Positions 23,952-32,784 of a stretch of 64,000 bases of DNA are shown here, piece after piece. The stretch is from Streptacidiphilus jiangxiensis (GTDB taxonomy: Bacteria; Actinomycetota; Actinomycetes; Streptomycetales; Streptomycetaceae). How positions within the stretch are numbered: the first letter of the stretch is position 1; each line of letters begins with the position of its first letter. The position numbers and the translations under genes were made by a program. The notes under the pieces are model-generated. The model worked only from the letters and a program-made list of their open reading frames with translations, was not told the DNA's origin and made no database searches. The stretch covers positions 62,001 to 126,000 of the forward strand of contig NZ_FOAZ01000009.1 of assembly GCF_900109465.1 (NCBI RefSeq). The letters run 5' to 3'.

Positions 23952-24299
23952 ATGGGTGCACTGGACGCGGTCGCCGCGCGGGTCGCGGGTGGAGCCACCG
24001 TCGAGTTCCGTCCGAGCGGGACGTCGATGGTCCCGCTCATCCGCGGCCGGCAGCTGGTGGCCGTGGCCCCGGTCGACCCGTCGAAGCTGACGCCGGGCGA
24101 CATCGTCCTGGCGCGCGTGGCCGGAACGGTCTACCTGCATCTGGTCTCGGCGGTCGACCCGCAACGGAAGCGGGTGCAGATCAGCAACAACCGCGGCCGC
24201 GTCAACGGCTGGACCGGCCACGACCGCGTCTTCGGCATCTGCGTCTCGGTCGAGGGAACACCGCGCCCCGGTGCCGCGGGCAAGACGTCGGGCCTGTGA
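23952..24299 (+). CDS. S24/S26-like (signal-peptidase fold) protein
   Basis: The 115-residue protein has the nucleophile region FRPSGTSMVPLIRGRQLV and the conserved LTPGDIVLARVAGTVYLHLV. It ends with GHDRVFGICVSVEG, as in LexA/signal-peptidase folds. The catalytic Lys usually found after the sheet is not obvious, although RKRVQISNNRG is near the expected place. No membrane segment is present, so it is not a classic leader peptidase. The following HAD gene starts 14 bases after its stop and may be co-transcribed. Confidence 0.78.
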   Translation: MGALDAVAARVAGGATVEFRPSGTSMVPLIRGRQLVAVAPVDPSKLTPGDIVLARVAGTVYLHLVSAVDPQRKRVQISNNRGRVNGWTGHDRVFGICVSVEGTPRPGAAGKTSGL

Positions 24300-24312
24300 C
24301 AACCTGGGGACC

Positions 24313-24984
24313 GTGAAGAAGTACATACTCTTCGATCATGACGGCGTACTGGTGGACACCGAGTTCTGGTACCACCGGGCCGGCGAACGCGCGCTGGCGG
24401 ACATCGGCCTGGCCCTGGACAAGGACCAGTACCTGCGGGACATGAACCTGGGCCTGGGCACCTGGGCCCAGGCCAGGGCAGCGGGCGTCGACGAGCGGAT
24501 CATCGACGGGCTGCGGGAGGCGCGAGACGCCTACTACCAGGAGTACCTGCGCACGGAAGCCATCGAGATCGACGGCGTCGTCGAGGCACTCGCCGAACTG
24601 TCCGAGCACGTCCGGATGGCCGTCGTGACGACGGCCAAGCGGCGGGACTTCGAGCTCATCCACCAGAAGCGCCGGATCACGCGGTTCATGGACTTCGTCC
24701 TGGTGCGCGAGGACTACGAGCTCGCCAAGCCGCACCCGGAGCCGTACCTGACGGGCCTGCGACGCTTCGGGGCGACCCGGGAGGAGACGCTGGTCGTGGA
24801 GGACTCGCCCAGGGGGCTGAACTCGGCCCTGGCCGCCGGGATCGACTGCGTCGTCGTCCACAACGAGTTCATGAAGGCACACGACTTCTCGCAGGCGAGC
24901 CATCGCATCGACACCCTGGCCGAGCTGAGGGACATCGTCCTGGCGACCGCCCGAGAGCCGCTCAGCCCGCCGTCGCGGGCTTGA
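24313..24984 (+). CDS. HAD-superfamily hydrolase
   Basis: The 223-residue protein has HAD motif I FDHDGVLVDTE with both catalytic aspartates and motif II VVTTAKRRD. Motif III is KPHPEPYL and motif IV VVEDSPRGLNSALAAG. The cap after motif I makes it a beta-phosphoglucomutase or phosphoglycolate-phosphatase type. Substrate unknown. The GTG at 24313 is followed by KKYILFDHD, the expected short lead-in. Its last 23 bases overlap the convergent GNAT gene. Confidence 0.9.
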   Translation: MKKYILFDHDGVLVDTEFWYHRAGERALADIGLALDKDQYLRDMNLGLGTWAQARAAGVDERIIDGLREARDAYYQEYLRTEAIEIDGVVEALAELSEHVRMAVVTTAKRRDFELIHQKRRITRFMDFVLVREDYELAKPHPEPYLTGLRRFGATREETLVVEDSPRGLNSALAAGIDCVVVHNEFMKAHDFSQASHRIDTLAELRDIVLATAREPLSPPSRA

Positions 24985-25918
24985 GCAGGGGGACGTCCCG
25001 GGAGAGCTCGCGGAAGCCGAGGCCGTGGTAGAGCGCGCGGGGGCCCGGGTCGCTCGGGGCGCCGACGCAGACGACGGTGGCGTGGGTGGCGCCGGCCGCG
25101 CGGGCCCGGTGCATGCCGTGCAGCATCATCGAGCGGGCCAGGCCAAGGCGGCGGAAGCCCGGGTGCGTGCCGACGGGCTCGAACTCGACGGTCCGGTTCG
25201 CCTCGTCGAACCACATGATCGTCGACGCGGCCATCGTCCCGTCCGGCGCCTCGACCAGGAGGTGCAGGTCGCCGCGGTAGGCCGCGGTCGCGCGGACGTC
25301 CGCGTAGGCCCGCAGGGAGTAGGTGGAGGGCGCCCAGGCGTCCACGTGGGCCTGCACCACGGCCTCCGCGCCGACCTCGTCGGCGGTGCGGAAGCGGAAG
25401 CCCTCCGGCAGCGTCGGCGGCTGATCGATCCCGGCCAGGTCGCGCTGGTTGAGCTGCGTCCAGTCGCCGTCGTCGGCGAGCGCCGCCGCGTCGGACACGT
25501 AGCCGTGCTCCGCCCAGCGCTTCAGGGCGAACTCCTCGCCGTCCGACGCGACCACCGACCGCTCGAGACCCGCCGCGACGTGGTCGTACCAGTCGATCAC
25601 CTCGTCGACGAGTTCCAGGTGGTCGGGGTGCACCTGATAGCTCAGCGACGCGCCCTTGACCTGCGTGACCGACCCGTCAGCGCGCCGCACCTCGCGCGGC
25701 AGGAAGATCCACGCCCACGCCACCAGCTCGTCACCCGAGAACCACAGCCGACGCGGCCAGGTCGACGCGTAGCGGGCGGTGCCCTGGCCCCAGACCCAGG
25801 CCAGCTCCCCGTAGGAGGCTCCGCCGTTGATGTGGTCCGGTCGGACGGCGGTCACCCGCTGTGCCAGACCCTGCATGAGCGTGATGTCCGAGGCTGTCAG
25901 GAGCTCGAAGTCCGTCAT
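24962..25918 (-). CDS. GNAT family N-acetyltransferase (two-domain)
   Basis: The 318-residue protein has a degenerate N-terminal and an active-looking C-terminal GNAT domain. The acetyl-CoA loop is VGTHPGFRRLGLARSMMLHGM and the terminal strand region is PSDPGPRALYHGLGFRELS. This architecture matches actinobacterial mycothiol synthase-like and aminoglycoside acetyltransferase-like proteins, but the substrate cannot be told. Its stop codon lies inside the HAD coding end, a convergent overlap of 23 bp. Confidence 0.88.
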   Translation of the reverse strand: MTDFELLTASDITLMQGLAQRVTAVRPDHINGGASYGELAWVWGQGTARYASTWPRRLWFSGDELVAWAWIFLPREVRRADGSVTQVKGASLSYQVHPDHLELVDEVIDWYDHVAAGLERSVVASDGEEFALKRWAEHGYVSDAAALADDGDWTQLNQRDLAGIDQPPTLPEGFRFRTADEVGAEAVVQAHVDAWAPSTYSLRAYADVRATAAYRGDLHLLVEAPDGTMAASTIMWFDEANRTVEFEPVGTHPGFRRLGLARSMMLHGMHRARAAGATHATVVCVGAPSDPGPRALYHGLGFRELSRDVPLLKPATAG

Positions 25919-25996
25919 GAGGCGTCACTGTGCCAGTGCCGGGCTCCTGCCGTCGAACGGTTTTCCGGCGTGCCGAGGCAGGCCGGTCAGGGCCCG

Positions 25997-26407
25997 CTAC
26001 CGCACCGGCGAGACCCGCAGCTCCTGCCACGGCGCGCCCGCCCGAGCCGCCGCGGCCACCCGGTCCGCGGAGGCGTCGCCGAGCGCCACCCAGAAGCGGC
26101 CCGCCACGATCCGGGCCAGGACCGGCTGCGCCGTCCCACGGCCGAAGCGCACCAGGGGAGTCGGACCGTCCGACGGCAGCAGCCCCCAGGCGAGGACCGC
26201 CCCGCCCGGTGGCGCCGCGCGCCGCGCGCCGCGCAGGAGCTCCGCCGTCAGCGCGCCCTCGACCATGACGTCGAGCAGCGTCTCCCCGGCGTACACCTCC
26301 AGCGCCACCCGGCCGCGCGAGCCCTGGCCGAGACGGAGCGCCCAGCCGTCCCCGAGGTCCACGCCGCCGTCGATCCCCTGGACGCTCTCGTGTTCCAGCA
26401 CCGTCAT
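25997..26407 (-). CDS. Hypothetical protein, actinobacterial
   Basis: This 136-residue protein has no signal or membrane segment. It reads as alternating strands (VDLGDGWALRLGQGSRGRVALEVYAGETLLDVMVEG, VLARIVAGRFWVALGDASADRVAAAARAG). A small beta-rich fold is likely. Family not recognised. It starts at ATG 26407 and is separated by 78 bp from the GNAT gene downstream. Confidence 0.65.
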   Translation of the reverse strand: MTVLEHESVQGIDGGVDLGDGWALRLGQGSRGRVALEVYAGETLLDVMVEGALTAELLRGARRAAPPGGAVLAWGLLPSDGPTPLVRFGRGTAQPVLARIVAGRFWVALGDASADRVAAAARAGAPWQELRVSPVR

Positions 26408-26539
26408 GGCCTCTCCCGTTCACGTTCGGCCCCCGTCCCGCGCACGCTAGGCAGCGACCTTGTGGTTTCCCTGGGAAGCCGCTGCGGACTCACCCGCACG
26501 GCGGTCGAGTCCTGGCGGGGCGGCCGGGGGAGGGCGAAG

Positions 26540-27445
26540 GTGGAGGCGGACGGGAGCGGAGGTGAGCAGGGGGTCGTGCGCAGCGACGGCGAGCAGGGAG
26601 ACGGCGAGCAGGGCCACGGCGGGCAGGACCACGGCGGTCGGCAGGATCGCGGAGGTCGGCACGAACGGGAGTGGACCACGCGCGCCTACTGGCTGGACTA
26701 CGCCCGGCGCCTGTGGGAGCACGGCCGCCATGTGGAGATCATGCAGCGCTCGCTCGCCTTCGCCGCCCTGTTCTTCGTCACCCTCATCCCGCTGCTCGTC
26801 GTCATCGCCGCCGCGGAGGGCACCCGCGGCAACGGGATCGCCCAGTGGGTCACCGACGCGCTGGGCCTCTCGGGTGCGGGCGCGCAGGCCGTCAAGAGCC
26901 TGTTCGTCGCGCGCGGGCAGACGCTCAGCACCACGACCGGCGTCAGCCTTGCCGCGCTCGCGGTGTTCGGCATCTCCCTGATGGCCTCCGTCCAGGCCGC
27001 GTATGAACGGATCTGGAGCCTGCCGCGCGGCCCCTGGCACACCACCTGGCGCCAGACCGTCGGCCTGGCCGGCCTGATCGGCTACATCCTGCTCGCCGCC
27101 TCGAGCGGCATCCCGGGCCAGCACACCGCGCTGCAACCCGCGCTGCGCGTCGTCGCGACGGTGGTGGGCGGGGTGGCCCTGTTCTGGTGGTTGCAGTGGC
27201 TGCTGCTCGGTTCCCGGATCCCGTGGTCCCGGCTCCTTCCGGGGGCGGTGGCGACGGTGGTCGCACTCAGCGGCCTGCGGCTGTTCTCCCGCTTCGTGCT
27301 GGCACCGCTGCTGGTCATGAACGCCGTCTCCTACGGGACCGTCGGCACCGTCCTCATCGTCCAGTCCTTCCTCATCGGCGTCGGCTACACCCTCTACGCC
27401 GGCTGCCTCGCCGGCCAGGCCCTCGTGCCGCCCGGCGAGAGCTGA
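26540..27445 (+). CDS. YihY/BrkB-type integral membrane protein
   Basis: The 301-residue protein has a 45-residue Gly/Asp/Gln-rich cytosolic start with short GEQG/GGQD repeats. About six membrane helices follow, including SLAFAALFFVTLIPLLVVIA and VATVVGGVALFWWLQWLLL. YERIW in SVQAAYERIWSLP is a family-like element. Function is unsettled; early naming as RNase BN was wrong. The GTG at 26540 has GGGAGGGCGAAG directly upstream. It is divergent from the hypothetical at 26407. Confidence 0.85.
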   Translation: MEADGSGGEQGVVRSDGEQGDGEQGHGGQDHGGRQDRGGRHEREWTTRAYWLDYARRLWEHGRHVEIMQRSLAFAALFFVTLIPLLVVIAAAEGTRGNGIAQWVTDALGLSGAGAQAVKSLFVARGQTLSTTTGVSLAALAVFGISLMASVQAAYERIWSLPRGPWHTTWRQTVGLAGLIGYILLAASSGIPGQHTALQPALRVVATVVGGVALFWWLQWLLLGSRIPWSRLLPGAVATVVALSGLRLFSRFVLAPLLVMNAVSYGTVGTVLIVQSFLIGVGYTLYAGCLAGQALVPPGES

Positions 27446-27554
27446 CGCGCAAACCGCTGGGCGGTCGCCAAGGGGTGCGGCAGCGGTCCAGTGGGTCCGG
27501 GGGCTGTGGGCGGAGCTGGCGCGAGGCAGTGCGACGAGTGCCGCCGACGGCCCG

Positions 27555-27935
27555 GTGCGGGCCGTCGCGCTGGTGGGAGCCGTCTTCGATGCGGTCTCAG
27601 CGCTGCTCCCGGCGCCTGACGGGATGACGGAAGACGGTCACGACCTGGCCCGGCTGTGGGCGGAGCATCGTGCGGCGCCGTATCCCGCGAGCTTTCGGGG
27701 TGTGGAGGTCGACGGGGTCGATCTGGTCCTGCTGGACGCGGAGGCGGCCGGACTCGTCGGACGCGAGCTGGAAGGAGTGCTCGACGACCTCGGCGTCGCC
27801 CTGCTCCGGGCGTGCGTCGAGGATCTCGACAAGGTCGTGCCATTGATCGGCGAGGCGTCCTGCGCCGCTTACTTCGACCGGCTGCGGACGATCACGAGGA
27901 TGGCCGCGGTGCGTGGCACACCGGCCGCGACCTGA
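27555..27935 (+). CDS. Hypothetical protein, Streptomyces-type
   Basis: This 126-residue acidic protein contains LARLWAEHRAAPYPASFRGVEVDGVDLVLLDAEAAGLVG, a pattern I recall from small conserved proteins in this genus, though I cannot name a family. The second half is helical (VALLRACVEDLDKVVPLIG, YFDRLRTITRMA). GTG at 27555 and ATG at 27624 are alternative starts; the conserved part begins after the second. No neighbour suggests a role. Confidence 0.6.
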   Translation: MRAVALVGAVFDAVSALLPAPDGMTEDGHDLARLWAEHRAAPYPASFRGVEVDGVDLVLLDAEAAGLVGRELEGVLDDLGVALLRACVEDLDKVVPLIGEASCAAYFDRLRTITRMAAVRGTPAAT

Positions 27936-27950
27936 GGGATGGGCATGGCC

Positions 27951-27996
27951 CACGGGCCGGGGCCGCGCGAGGAAGATCGCGCGGGCCCGGCCCGTG
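27951..27996. terminator. Bidirectional terminator hairpin
   Basis: A 20-bp stem with one mismatch (27951-27970 with 27977-27996) and a 6-base GGAAGA loop lies between the convergent hypothetical gene and the chaplin gene. Confidence 0.8.
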
Positions 27997-28016
27997 GTGA
28001 CGGACGGAGGCCGGAA

Positions 28017-28259
28017 TCAGCCCTCGTTCTCGCAGCTGTTGCCGAAGGCCGGGTTCAGGGCACCGATGACGTTGACGGTGTTGCCGCAGACGTTCACCGG
28101 GATGTGGACCGGAACCTGGATCAGGTTGCCGGAGAGGAAGCCCGGGGAGTTGGTGGCCGAGCCGGTCGCGGTGCTGCTCGCAGTCGCCATACCGGCGGCC
28201 GCCGCGACAAGACCGGCCGCCGCCGCCGTCACCGCAAGGCCGCGCTGGGTGCTGCTCAT
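28017..28259 (-). CDS. chp: Short chaplin (aerial hypha surface protein)
   Basis: The 80-residue protein has a signal peptide (about residues 1-27). One chaplin domain follows: GNLIQVPVHIPVNVCGNTVNVIGALNPAFGNSC, with the two conserved cysteines that form a disulfide. Short chaplins assemble into amyloid-like hydrophobic fibrils on aerial hyphae and spores; long chaplins and sortases anchor them. The presence of this gene marks the host as a spore-forming filamentous actinomycete. It is a single-gene unit. Confidence 0.95.
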   Translation of the reverse strand: MSSTQRGLAVTAAAAGLVAAAAGMATASSTATGSATNSPGFLSGNLIQVPVHIPVNVCGNTVNVIGALNPAFGNSCENEG

Positions 28260-28300
28260 GTGAGGTAGTCCCTTCGGGAACCGAGAATGGGTCAGGTTCG

Positions 28301-28327
28301 GCCGACGCGGCTGGGGGCCGCGTCGGC
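28301..28327 (-). terminator. Terminator hairpin between chitinase and chaplin genes
   Basis: An 11-bp perfect stem (GCCGACGCGGC 28301-28311 with GCCGCGTCGGC 28317-28327) has a 5-base loop, 100 bp beyond the chitinase stop codon on the minus strand. It insulates the chaplin promoter. Confidence 0.65.
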
Positions 28328-28428
28328 TTTCCCTGCCAACGCGCGGTCCTGCCCGGAGGACATGCAGGTGGGCCGGGTTTCACCCGGTCGGCGGACGTGG
28401 CGCCGACCCCTCTCCCGCCCGTGTCGGG

Positions 28429-29493
28429 TCAGTTGGTGTAGGGCTCCCAGGTGTGGCTGAAGTACCAGGTCGACTGGCTGATGCCGGAGCAGGAGTCGGA
28501 GCCCGCCGTTCCGGGGCAGCCGCCGTTGTCGCGTTCGGAGGCCCACATCGAGATCTCGTCGATGCCCTTGCCGAGCGCCCAGCTGTAGACCGTCCTGGCG
28601 TCGGCCGTGGTGAGGGTCTCCGGCTTGCCGTAGTCGTCGATCCCGGGCATCTCGGTGACCCCGACCATGGCCCAGCGCTGCGCGGACGTCTTGGTCGGGT
28701 AGAGCATGCCGAGCTGGTTGACCAGGCCCTGGGCGGCGGTCTCGGTGGCGGTGGCCATCTCGTGGGAGCTGCCCGTGTAGTAGTCGAAGGTCATGATGTT
28801 GACCACGTCGACGCGGGTGTGGTTGGCGACGGCGTTCTTGAGCACCGCGGTGCCGCCCGAGTCCAGGCCGTCGGTGTTGGTCGGCAGGGTGTAGGAGAAC
28901 TGCACGTGCCGGCCGGTGCTCGCGGCCCAGGACTCGACCTGGGTGATGGCCTTGTTGCGGCGGTCGATGCCCGCGCTGTTGGTCAGCGAGTTCTGCTCGA
29001 CGTCGAAGTCGACCCGGGACAGGCCGTAGGTCGATATCAGCTTCTCGAGCTGTCCGGTGATGGAGCTGACGCTCGTACAGCTGTCGGCCAGCTCGGTGTT
29101 CGTGGTGTCGGCGGTGTAGCCGCCGAGTGAGGGGATCCCGTCCCCGCCCGCGGCCCGGAGCTTGGTGAAGGACGAGCCGTAGACGGAGGAGGAGATGGGC
29201 TGCGAGGTGCTGCCGTTCCAGTCGAGCGTGCAGGAACCCGCCTTGGCGGTCTGCAGGAACGCCAGCGAGACCCACTTGACGCCCGACTGGGCGGCGACGG
29301 TGGCCGGGTCGTCGCCGTTGTACGTCTCCACGTAGGGGGCGAAGACGTGGCTGGGGACGGTCGCCGCGGTGGCGGATCCGGTCGCGGTACCGGCGGTACC
29401 GGCAGCGCTGGCGGGGCCGCTGGTCAGGGCGAGGGCGGCGAGGAGGGCGAGCGAGGTGGCAGCGGTGGCACGCAGGGGAGCGGTGGGGCGCAC
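28429..29493 (-). CDS. Secreted GH18 chitinase-like protein
   Basis: The 354-residue protein has a signal peptide ending near SGPASAA and an Ala/Thr-rich mature start. A GH18-type barrel follows, whose catalytic DxxDxE appears in shortened form as RVDFDVEQ. Flanking parts are VFAPYVETYNG, GVKWVSLAFLQTAKAG, VVNIMTFDYYTG and GIDEISMWASERDNGG, typical of small Streptomyces chitinases of the ChiD/cellulose-module-less kind. It would hydrolyse chitin outside the cell. No binding module is attached. A palindrome upstream may control it. Confidence 0.88.
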   Translation of the reverse strand: MRPTAPLRATAATSLALLAALALTSGPASAAGTAGTATGSATAATVPSHVFAPYVETYNGDDPATVAAQSGVKWVSLAFLQTAKAGSCTLDWNGSTSQPISSSVYGSSFTKLRAAGGDGIPSLGGYTADTTNTELADSCTSVSSITGQLEKLISTYGLSRVDFDVEQNSLTNSAGIDRRNKAITQVESWAASTGRHVQFSYTLPTNTDGLDSGGTAVLKNAVANHTRVDVVNIMTFDYYTGSSHEMATATETAAQGLVNQLGMLYPTKTSAQRWAMVGVTEMPGIDDYGKPETLTTADARTVYSWALGKGIDEISMWASERDNGGCPGTAGSDSCSGISQSTWYFSHTWEPYTN

Positions 29494-29526
29494 GTGGGGC
29501 CTCCGAGATCGGGACGGTGAATGGTT

Positions 29527-29539
29527 AGGAAACTTTCCT
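29527..29539. promoter_or_regulatory. AGGAAA-C-TTTCCT palindrome upstream of the chitinase gene
   Basis: This perfect 13-bp dyad (29527-29539), within GTTAGGAAACTTTCCTTCC, lies 34 bp upstream of the GTG. It resembles palindromic sites I recall for ROK-type regulators of chitosan and chitin genes (CsnR-like), but that memory was not checked. The known DasR site consensus is not seen. Confidence 0.55.
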
Positions 29540-29755
29540 TCCTGACATGTGCCCGTAGATATATCGGCCGATCCGACGAGGCGTCAACAGATCTGGCGGA
29601 AAGGACATACGGGCGCGCGGTCCGGTGGGGGGCGTGTGCGGCTCGGTCGCGCTCCGGCGATTCCGTGAAAGCGTGGAATGCATCTACATCTACGCGTAGG
29701 TTGACGCCCGCCGGGGAGCTCGCCCGGCCTCGCGGACCGATCTAAGGACCGTCAG

Positions 29756-30424
29756 ATGTCCCAACCCGCAGCGCAACCCACAGTCCAGCCCCCAGCCCAA
29801 GCCCCAGCCCAACCCGCATCGCAACCCCTCTACAGTCCCCCGCTCGTCTTTCCGCTGTCCCGCTCGCCGCAGGCCGTCCCGGACGCCTGCCTGACGGATC
29901 CGTTCGCCGCGGTCGAGGCGCCCGCCGGCGAGCCGTTCCCGGCCCAGGCCCTGCACGCCTGCCGTGTCCTCGCCCACCTGCTGCAGCGCGTGCCGCGCCC
30001 CGAGAGCGTGCAGTTGTTCACCGCCGACCACTGGTCGGCGCCGTGGCTCCAGGTGCACCTCTACCCCGACCCCGACGACGCGCAGCTGGCGGCCTACCAG
30101 CACGCCCTAGGCGGGCGGCTCACCCGCAGCCGCAGCGACGGTGAGTCCCGCACCGTCGTCTACAGCGAGCTGGCGACGGTGGTCGACCGGGTCCGGGTCC
30201 AGGTCTGGAACGTCAACGAGTCCCCGTTGCAGCCGCCTCTGCGCCCGTCCTTCGTCGTCCCCGGCCAACCGTCGAACGAGGCGGACCATGCGGAGAAGAC
30301 GGACGAGGCGGCGGCCGAGCCCGCCGAGCCCCTGCCGCCCGCCGAGCCCGCGCTGCCTGCCGCGGGCTCCACAGGCGCCACGGACCCGGCCGACGCCACC
30401 GACCCCGCCCAGGACCTGTCGTGA
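29756..30424 (+). CDS. Hypothetical protein, Pro/Gln-rich start
   Basis: The 222-residue protein has a repetitive AQPxxQPPAQ start. A compact middle follows (PFPAQALHACRVLAHLLQRVPRPESVQLFTADHWSAPWLQVHLYPDPDDAQLAAYQHALGG), then an acidic Ala/Pro/Glu tail. The middle looks like an alpha-beta domain. AAGGA seven bases upstream supports the ATG. The TGA overlaps the GTG of the next ORF (GTGA), so the two are coupled. I do not recognise the family. Confidence 0.65.
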   Translation: MSQPAAQPTVQPPAQAPAQPASQPLYSPPLVFPLSRSPQAVPDACLTDPFAAVEAPAGEPFPAQALHACRVLAHLLQRVPRPESVQLFTADHWSAPWLQVHLYPDPDDAQLAAYQHALGGRLTRSRSDGESRTVVYSELATVVDRVRVQVWNVNESPLQPPLRPSFVVPGQPSNEADHAEKTDEAAAEPAEPLPPAEPALPAAGSTGATDPADATDPAQDLS

Positions 30425-30993
30425 ACGACCTGCTCGCGCGCCTGCTCGTCGTCCTCACCGCCCTCTCCGGGCTCGGCTGGCTCGCCTGGGCCTGCTCCGC
30501 CTGGCACCTGTGCCGCGTCCGCGCCCGCCGGTTCGCGCAGGAGGTGGAGCTGCTCCGGCCCGTCTCGGCGAGCCGCGATCGGGAGTGGTTCGCCGAGTGC
30601 CTCCAGGAGCTGCACGTCTCCATGGAACGCGACCTCTCCGGCTCAACCGACCTGCTGGTGGTCGGTCAGTTCGGCGGGCAGGAGGATCGGTTCGCCGCAG
30701 AAGCAGTGGAACCCGGACCAGACGCGCCGTGCGCCGAGATCCTGGAGGACCGCGACGACCTCCTCAAGCACGCGGTCCCTGCTCGCCGGCACCGCCCCCG
30801 CGCCGGGCACCAGCACGCAGACCTCCAGCGGATCCCAGACGACGGCGTGGGCCTCGGCTACTGCCACGCGAATCCGGATGCACATGGAAGAGCCCCTCAC
30901 GCGGAGCAGGATGCGCGGGCGGGACGCGGTGGCGCCGGGTGCCGCGCCCCGGGGGACGGAACCGGAGGACAGACGCTACTCCCACAGGAGTGA
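30421..30993 (+). CDS. Small membrane protein, C-terminal extent doubtful
   Basis: GTG at 30421 shares four bases with the upstream stop, which argues that the start is real. The first 78 codons look genuine: one membrane helix (LLVVLTALSGLGWLAWACSAW) and an amphipathic part (RVRARRFAQEVELLRPVSASRDREWFAECLQELHVSMERDL). Beyond about residue 78 the frame runs antisense across a better-looking minus-strand gene (30643-30885) and loses protein character. The normal stop may have been lost. Confidence 0.5.
   Translation: MNDLLARLLVVLTALSGLGWLAWACSAWHLCRVRARRFAQEVELLRPVSASRDREWFAECLQELHVSMERDLSGSTDLLVVGQFGGQEDRFAAEAVEPGPDAPCAEILEDRDDLLKHAVPARRHRPRAGHQHADLQRIPDDGVGLGYCHANPDAHGRAPHAEQDARAGRGGAGCRAPGDGTGGQTLLPQE
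30643..30885 (-). CDS. Small hypothetical protein with Cys/His motif
   Basis: This 80-residue protein starts MCIRIRVAVAEAHAVVWDP and has VLEEVVAVLQDLGARRVWSGFHCFCGEPILLPAEL. The FHCFCG segment could bind a metal. ATG at 30885 is chosen over an upstream GTG at 30900 because GAGGGG sits about eight bases before it. The pattern is familiar from Streptomyces hypotheticals, but no family name comes to mind. It overlaps the doubtful end of the plus-strand ORF. Confidence 0.55.
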   Translation of the reverse strand: MCIRIRVAVAEAHAVVWDPLEVCVLVPGAGAVPASRDRVLEEVVAVLQDLGARRVWSGFHCFCGEPILLPAELTDHQQVG

Positions 30994-31181
30994 CCTGTGA
31001 GAGCCCCGTGAAGGACGAACCGGGACATCCGGAAGCGAACACCTATCCCGCGCGCCCCGCCGGACGGGGTACGGCAGCGACGGCCCGTGCATCCCGCCCG
31101 CCGACCCCGTCCATCCCGCCCATCCGGTCCATCCCGTCCGTTCCGGCCACCGCACCGTTCCGGCGGGCCCCGCCACCAGGG

Positions 31182-31580
31182 CTATCCGGCACGCCTGGGC
31201 CGGGGCAGCTTGGCGAGGGCTCTCGCCATCTCCACCAGCGCGCGCTGCTGGTCGGCGTCGAGGCCCCGGTAGATCTCCAGCAGTCGTATCTCCCGCTCGG
31301 CGTCGAGATCCGCCGGAGTGCGCCGGCCGGCGGCCGCGAACACCCGGGCCGCGGGATACGCCTCGGGCAGGGCGTCGGCGAGCGCGCGCAGATCGTCCGA
31401 GGCGATCCGGCCCCCGGCACCCCGACGGCCCGTCACCCACGCGTTCAGCGTGGCGTAGGGTATGCCCGCCCGTTCGGCGATCCGCTTCTGCGTCAACCCC
31501 GGATTCTCGGACAGGACGCAGCGCAACAGCGCCCCCAGGTCCTCGCCCGCCTGCCCGGTCGGGGTCTCGATCGGTTCCAC
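31182..31580 (-). CDS. XRE-family helix-turn-helix protein
   Basis: The 132-residue protein has a Cro/XRE fold: GALLRCVLSENPGLTQKRIAERAGIPYATLNAWVTGRRG, with TQKRIAERAGIPYATLNAW as the helix-turn-helix (about residues 30-48). The C-terminal half is a helical dimerisation-like segment (EREIRLLEIYRGLDADQQRALVEMARAL). It probably regulates nearby small genes. GTG start. Confidence 0.85.
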   Translation of the reverse strand: MEPIETPTGQAGEDLGALLRCVLSENPGLTQKRIAERAGIPYATLNAWVTGRRGAGGRIASDDLRALADALPEAYPAARVFAAAGRRTPADLDAEREIRLLEIYRGLDADQQRALVEMARALAKLPRPRRAG

Positions 31581-31857
31581 GCGGTCATTATCGAGGCTGG
31601 ACCAGCGCGATTCCTATGGTCGGTACACGTCGGGCACCTCCGTGTGGAGCGCGTGGCGGCGCGCGCCCCCGCCGTCACGCCCTGAGCTGGCATGTCGCGG
31701 ACGACCACGGGCGGCACGACCGCGGCTTCGCGGATAAGGCCGCGCCGGAAAGCGGTCCCCTGCTATGGTGCGCCGCCGTTCTGCGCCCCGACCCGGCACG
31801 CGATCTCGGGGCCCGTCGACGGTTTCGCGCCCCTGCCGCCGGGCGATGATCACCCAC

Positions 31858-32784
31858 ATGTCGAACACCGTGCCGCAGTTGTCCGTCCCGGTGCGCGAGG
31901 CGCTGGCGCAGGGAAGGCCCGTCGTCGCGCTGGAGTCCACGATCATCAGCCACGGGCTGCCGCGGCCGGACAACCTCCGCCTCGCCTTCGAGCTGGAGGA
32001 GATCGTCCGCGACGGTGGGGCCGTGCCCGCGACCGTCGCGGTGCTCGACGGCGTCGCACGCGTGGGCCTCGGCAAGGAGGAGCTCGAACGGCTCGGCATG
32101 GAGGACGGGCTGCGCAAGCTCGGCGTGCGCGACCTCGCCCCGGCCGTCGCGCTCGGTGCGAGCGGGGCGACGACCGTCTCCGCCACCGCTCACCTCGCCG
32201 CCCGTGCCGGCGTCCGGGTCTTCGCCACCGGGGGCCTCGGCGGCGTGCACCGCGACTGGGTCAGCGAGCAGGACGAGTCGGCGGACCTCGGGCTGCTCGC
32301 CCGCACCCGGATCACCGTGGTCTGCGCGGGCGTCAAGTCCATCCTCGACGTGCCCGCGACGCTGCAGCGGCTGGAGACCCTCAGCGTCACCGTCGCGGGT
32401 TACCGCACCGGGAGCTTCCCCGGCTTCTACCTCACCAGCTCCGGCCTGCCCGTCGACTGGACCGTGCAGAGCCCGGACGAGGCCGCTGCCCTGATGCGCG
32501 CTCAGGACGTACTGGGCACCGACCACTCGGCGCTGATCGTCGGCAACCCGGTGCCGCCGGAGCAGCAGCTCGACCCGGCCCTGCACGACCGCGTGCTCGC
32601 CGACGCCCTCGCCGCCGCCCGCCGCGAGGGCGTGACCGGTCAGGCCGTCACCCCGTTCCTCCTCGCCCACCTCGTCGAGCACACCGACGGCGCCTCGCTG
32701 CGCGCCAACCTCGCCGCCGTGCGCGGCAACGTGGCGCTCGCGGCACGGATCGCCTCGGCGTACGCGGCCGGAACGAGCGCATGA
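31858..32784 (+). CDS. psuG: Pseudouridine-5'-phosphate glycosidase
   Basis: The 308-residue enzyme splits pseudouridine 5'-phosphate into uracil and ribose 5-phosphate. Visible family elements are [54 protein letters not shown] and the catalytic-Lys segment [18 protein letters not shown]. The [15 protein letters not shown] and [27 protein letters not shown] stretches complete the signature. ATG at 31858 is preferred over 31846. The gene shares an ATGA overlap with a PfkB kinase that would supply its substrate. Confidence 0.95.
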   Translation: MSNTVPQLSVPVREALAQGRPVVALESTIISHGLPRPDNLRLAFELEEIVRDGGAVPATVAVLDGVARVGLGKEELERLGMEDGLRKLGVRDLAPAVALGASGATTVSATAHLAARAGVRVFATGGLGGVHRDWVSEQDESADLGLLARTRITVVCAGVKSILDVPATLQRLETLSVTVAGYRTGSFPGFYLTSSGLPVDWTVQSPDEAAALMRAQDVLGTDHSALIVGNPVPPEQQLDPALHDRVLADALAAARREGVTGQAVTPFLLAHLVEHTDGASLRANLAAVRGNVALAARIASAYAAGTSA

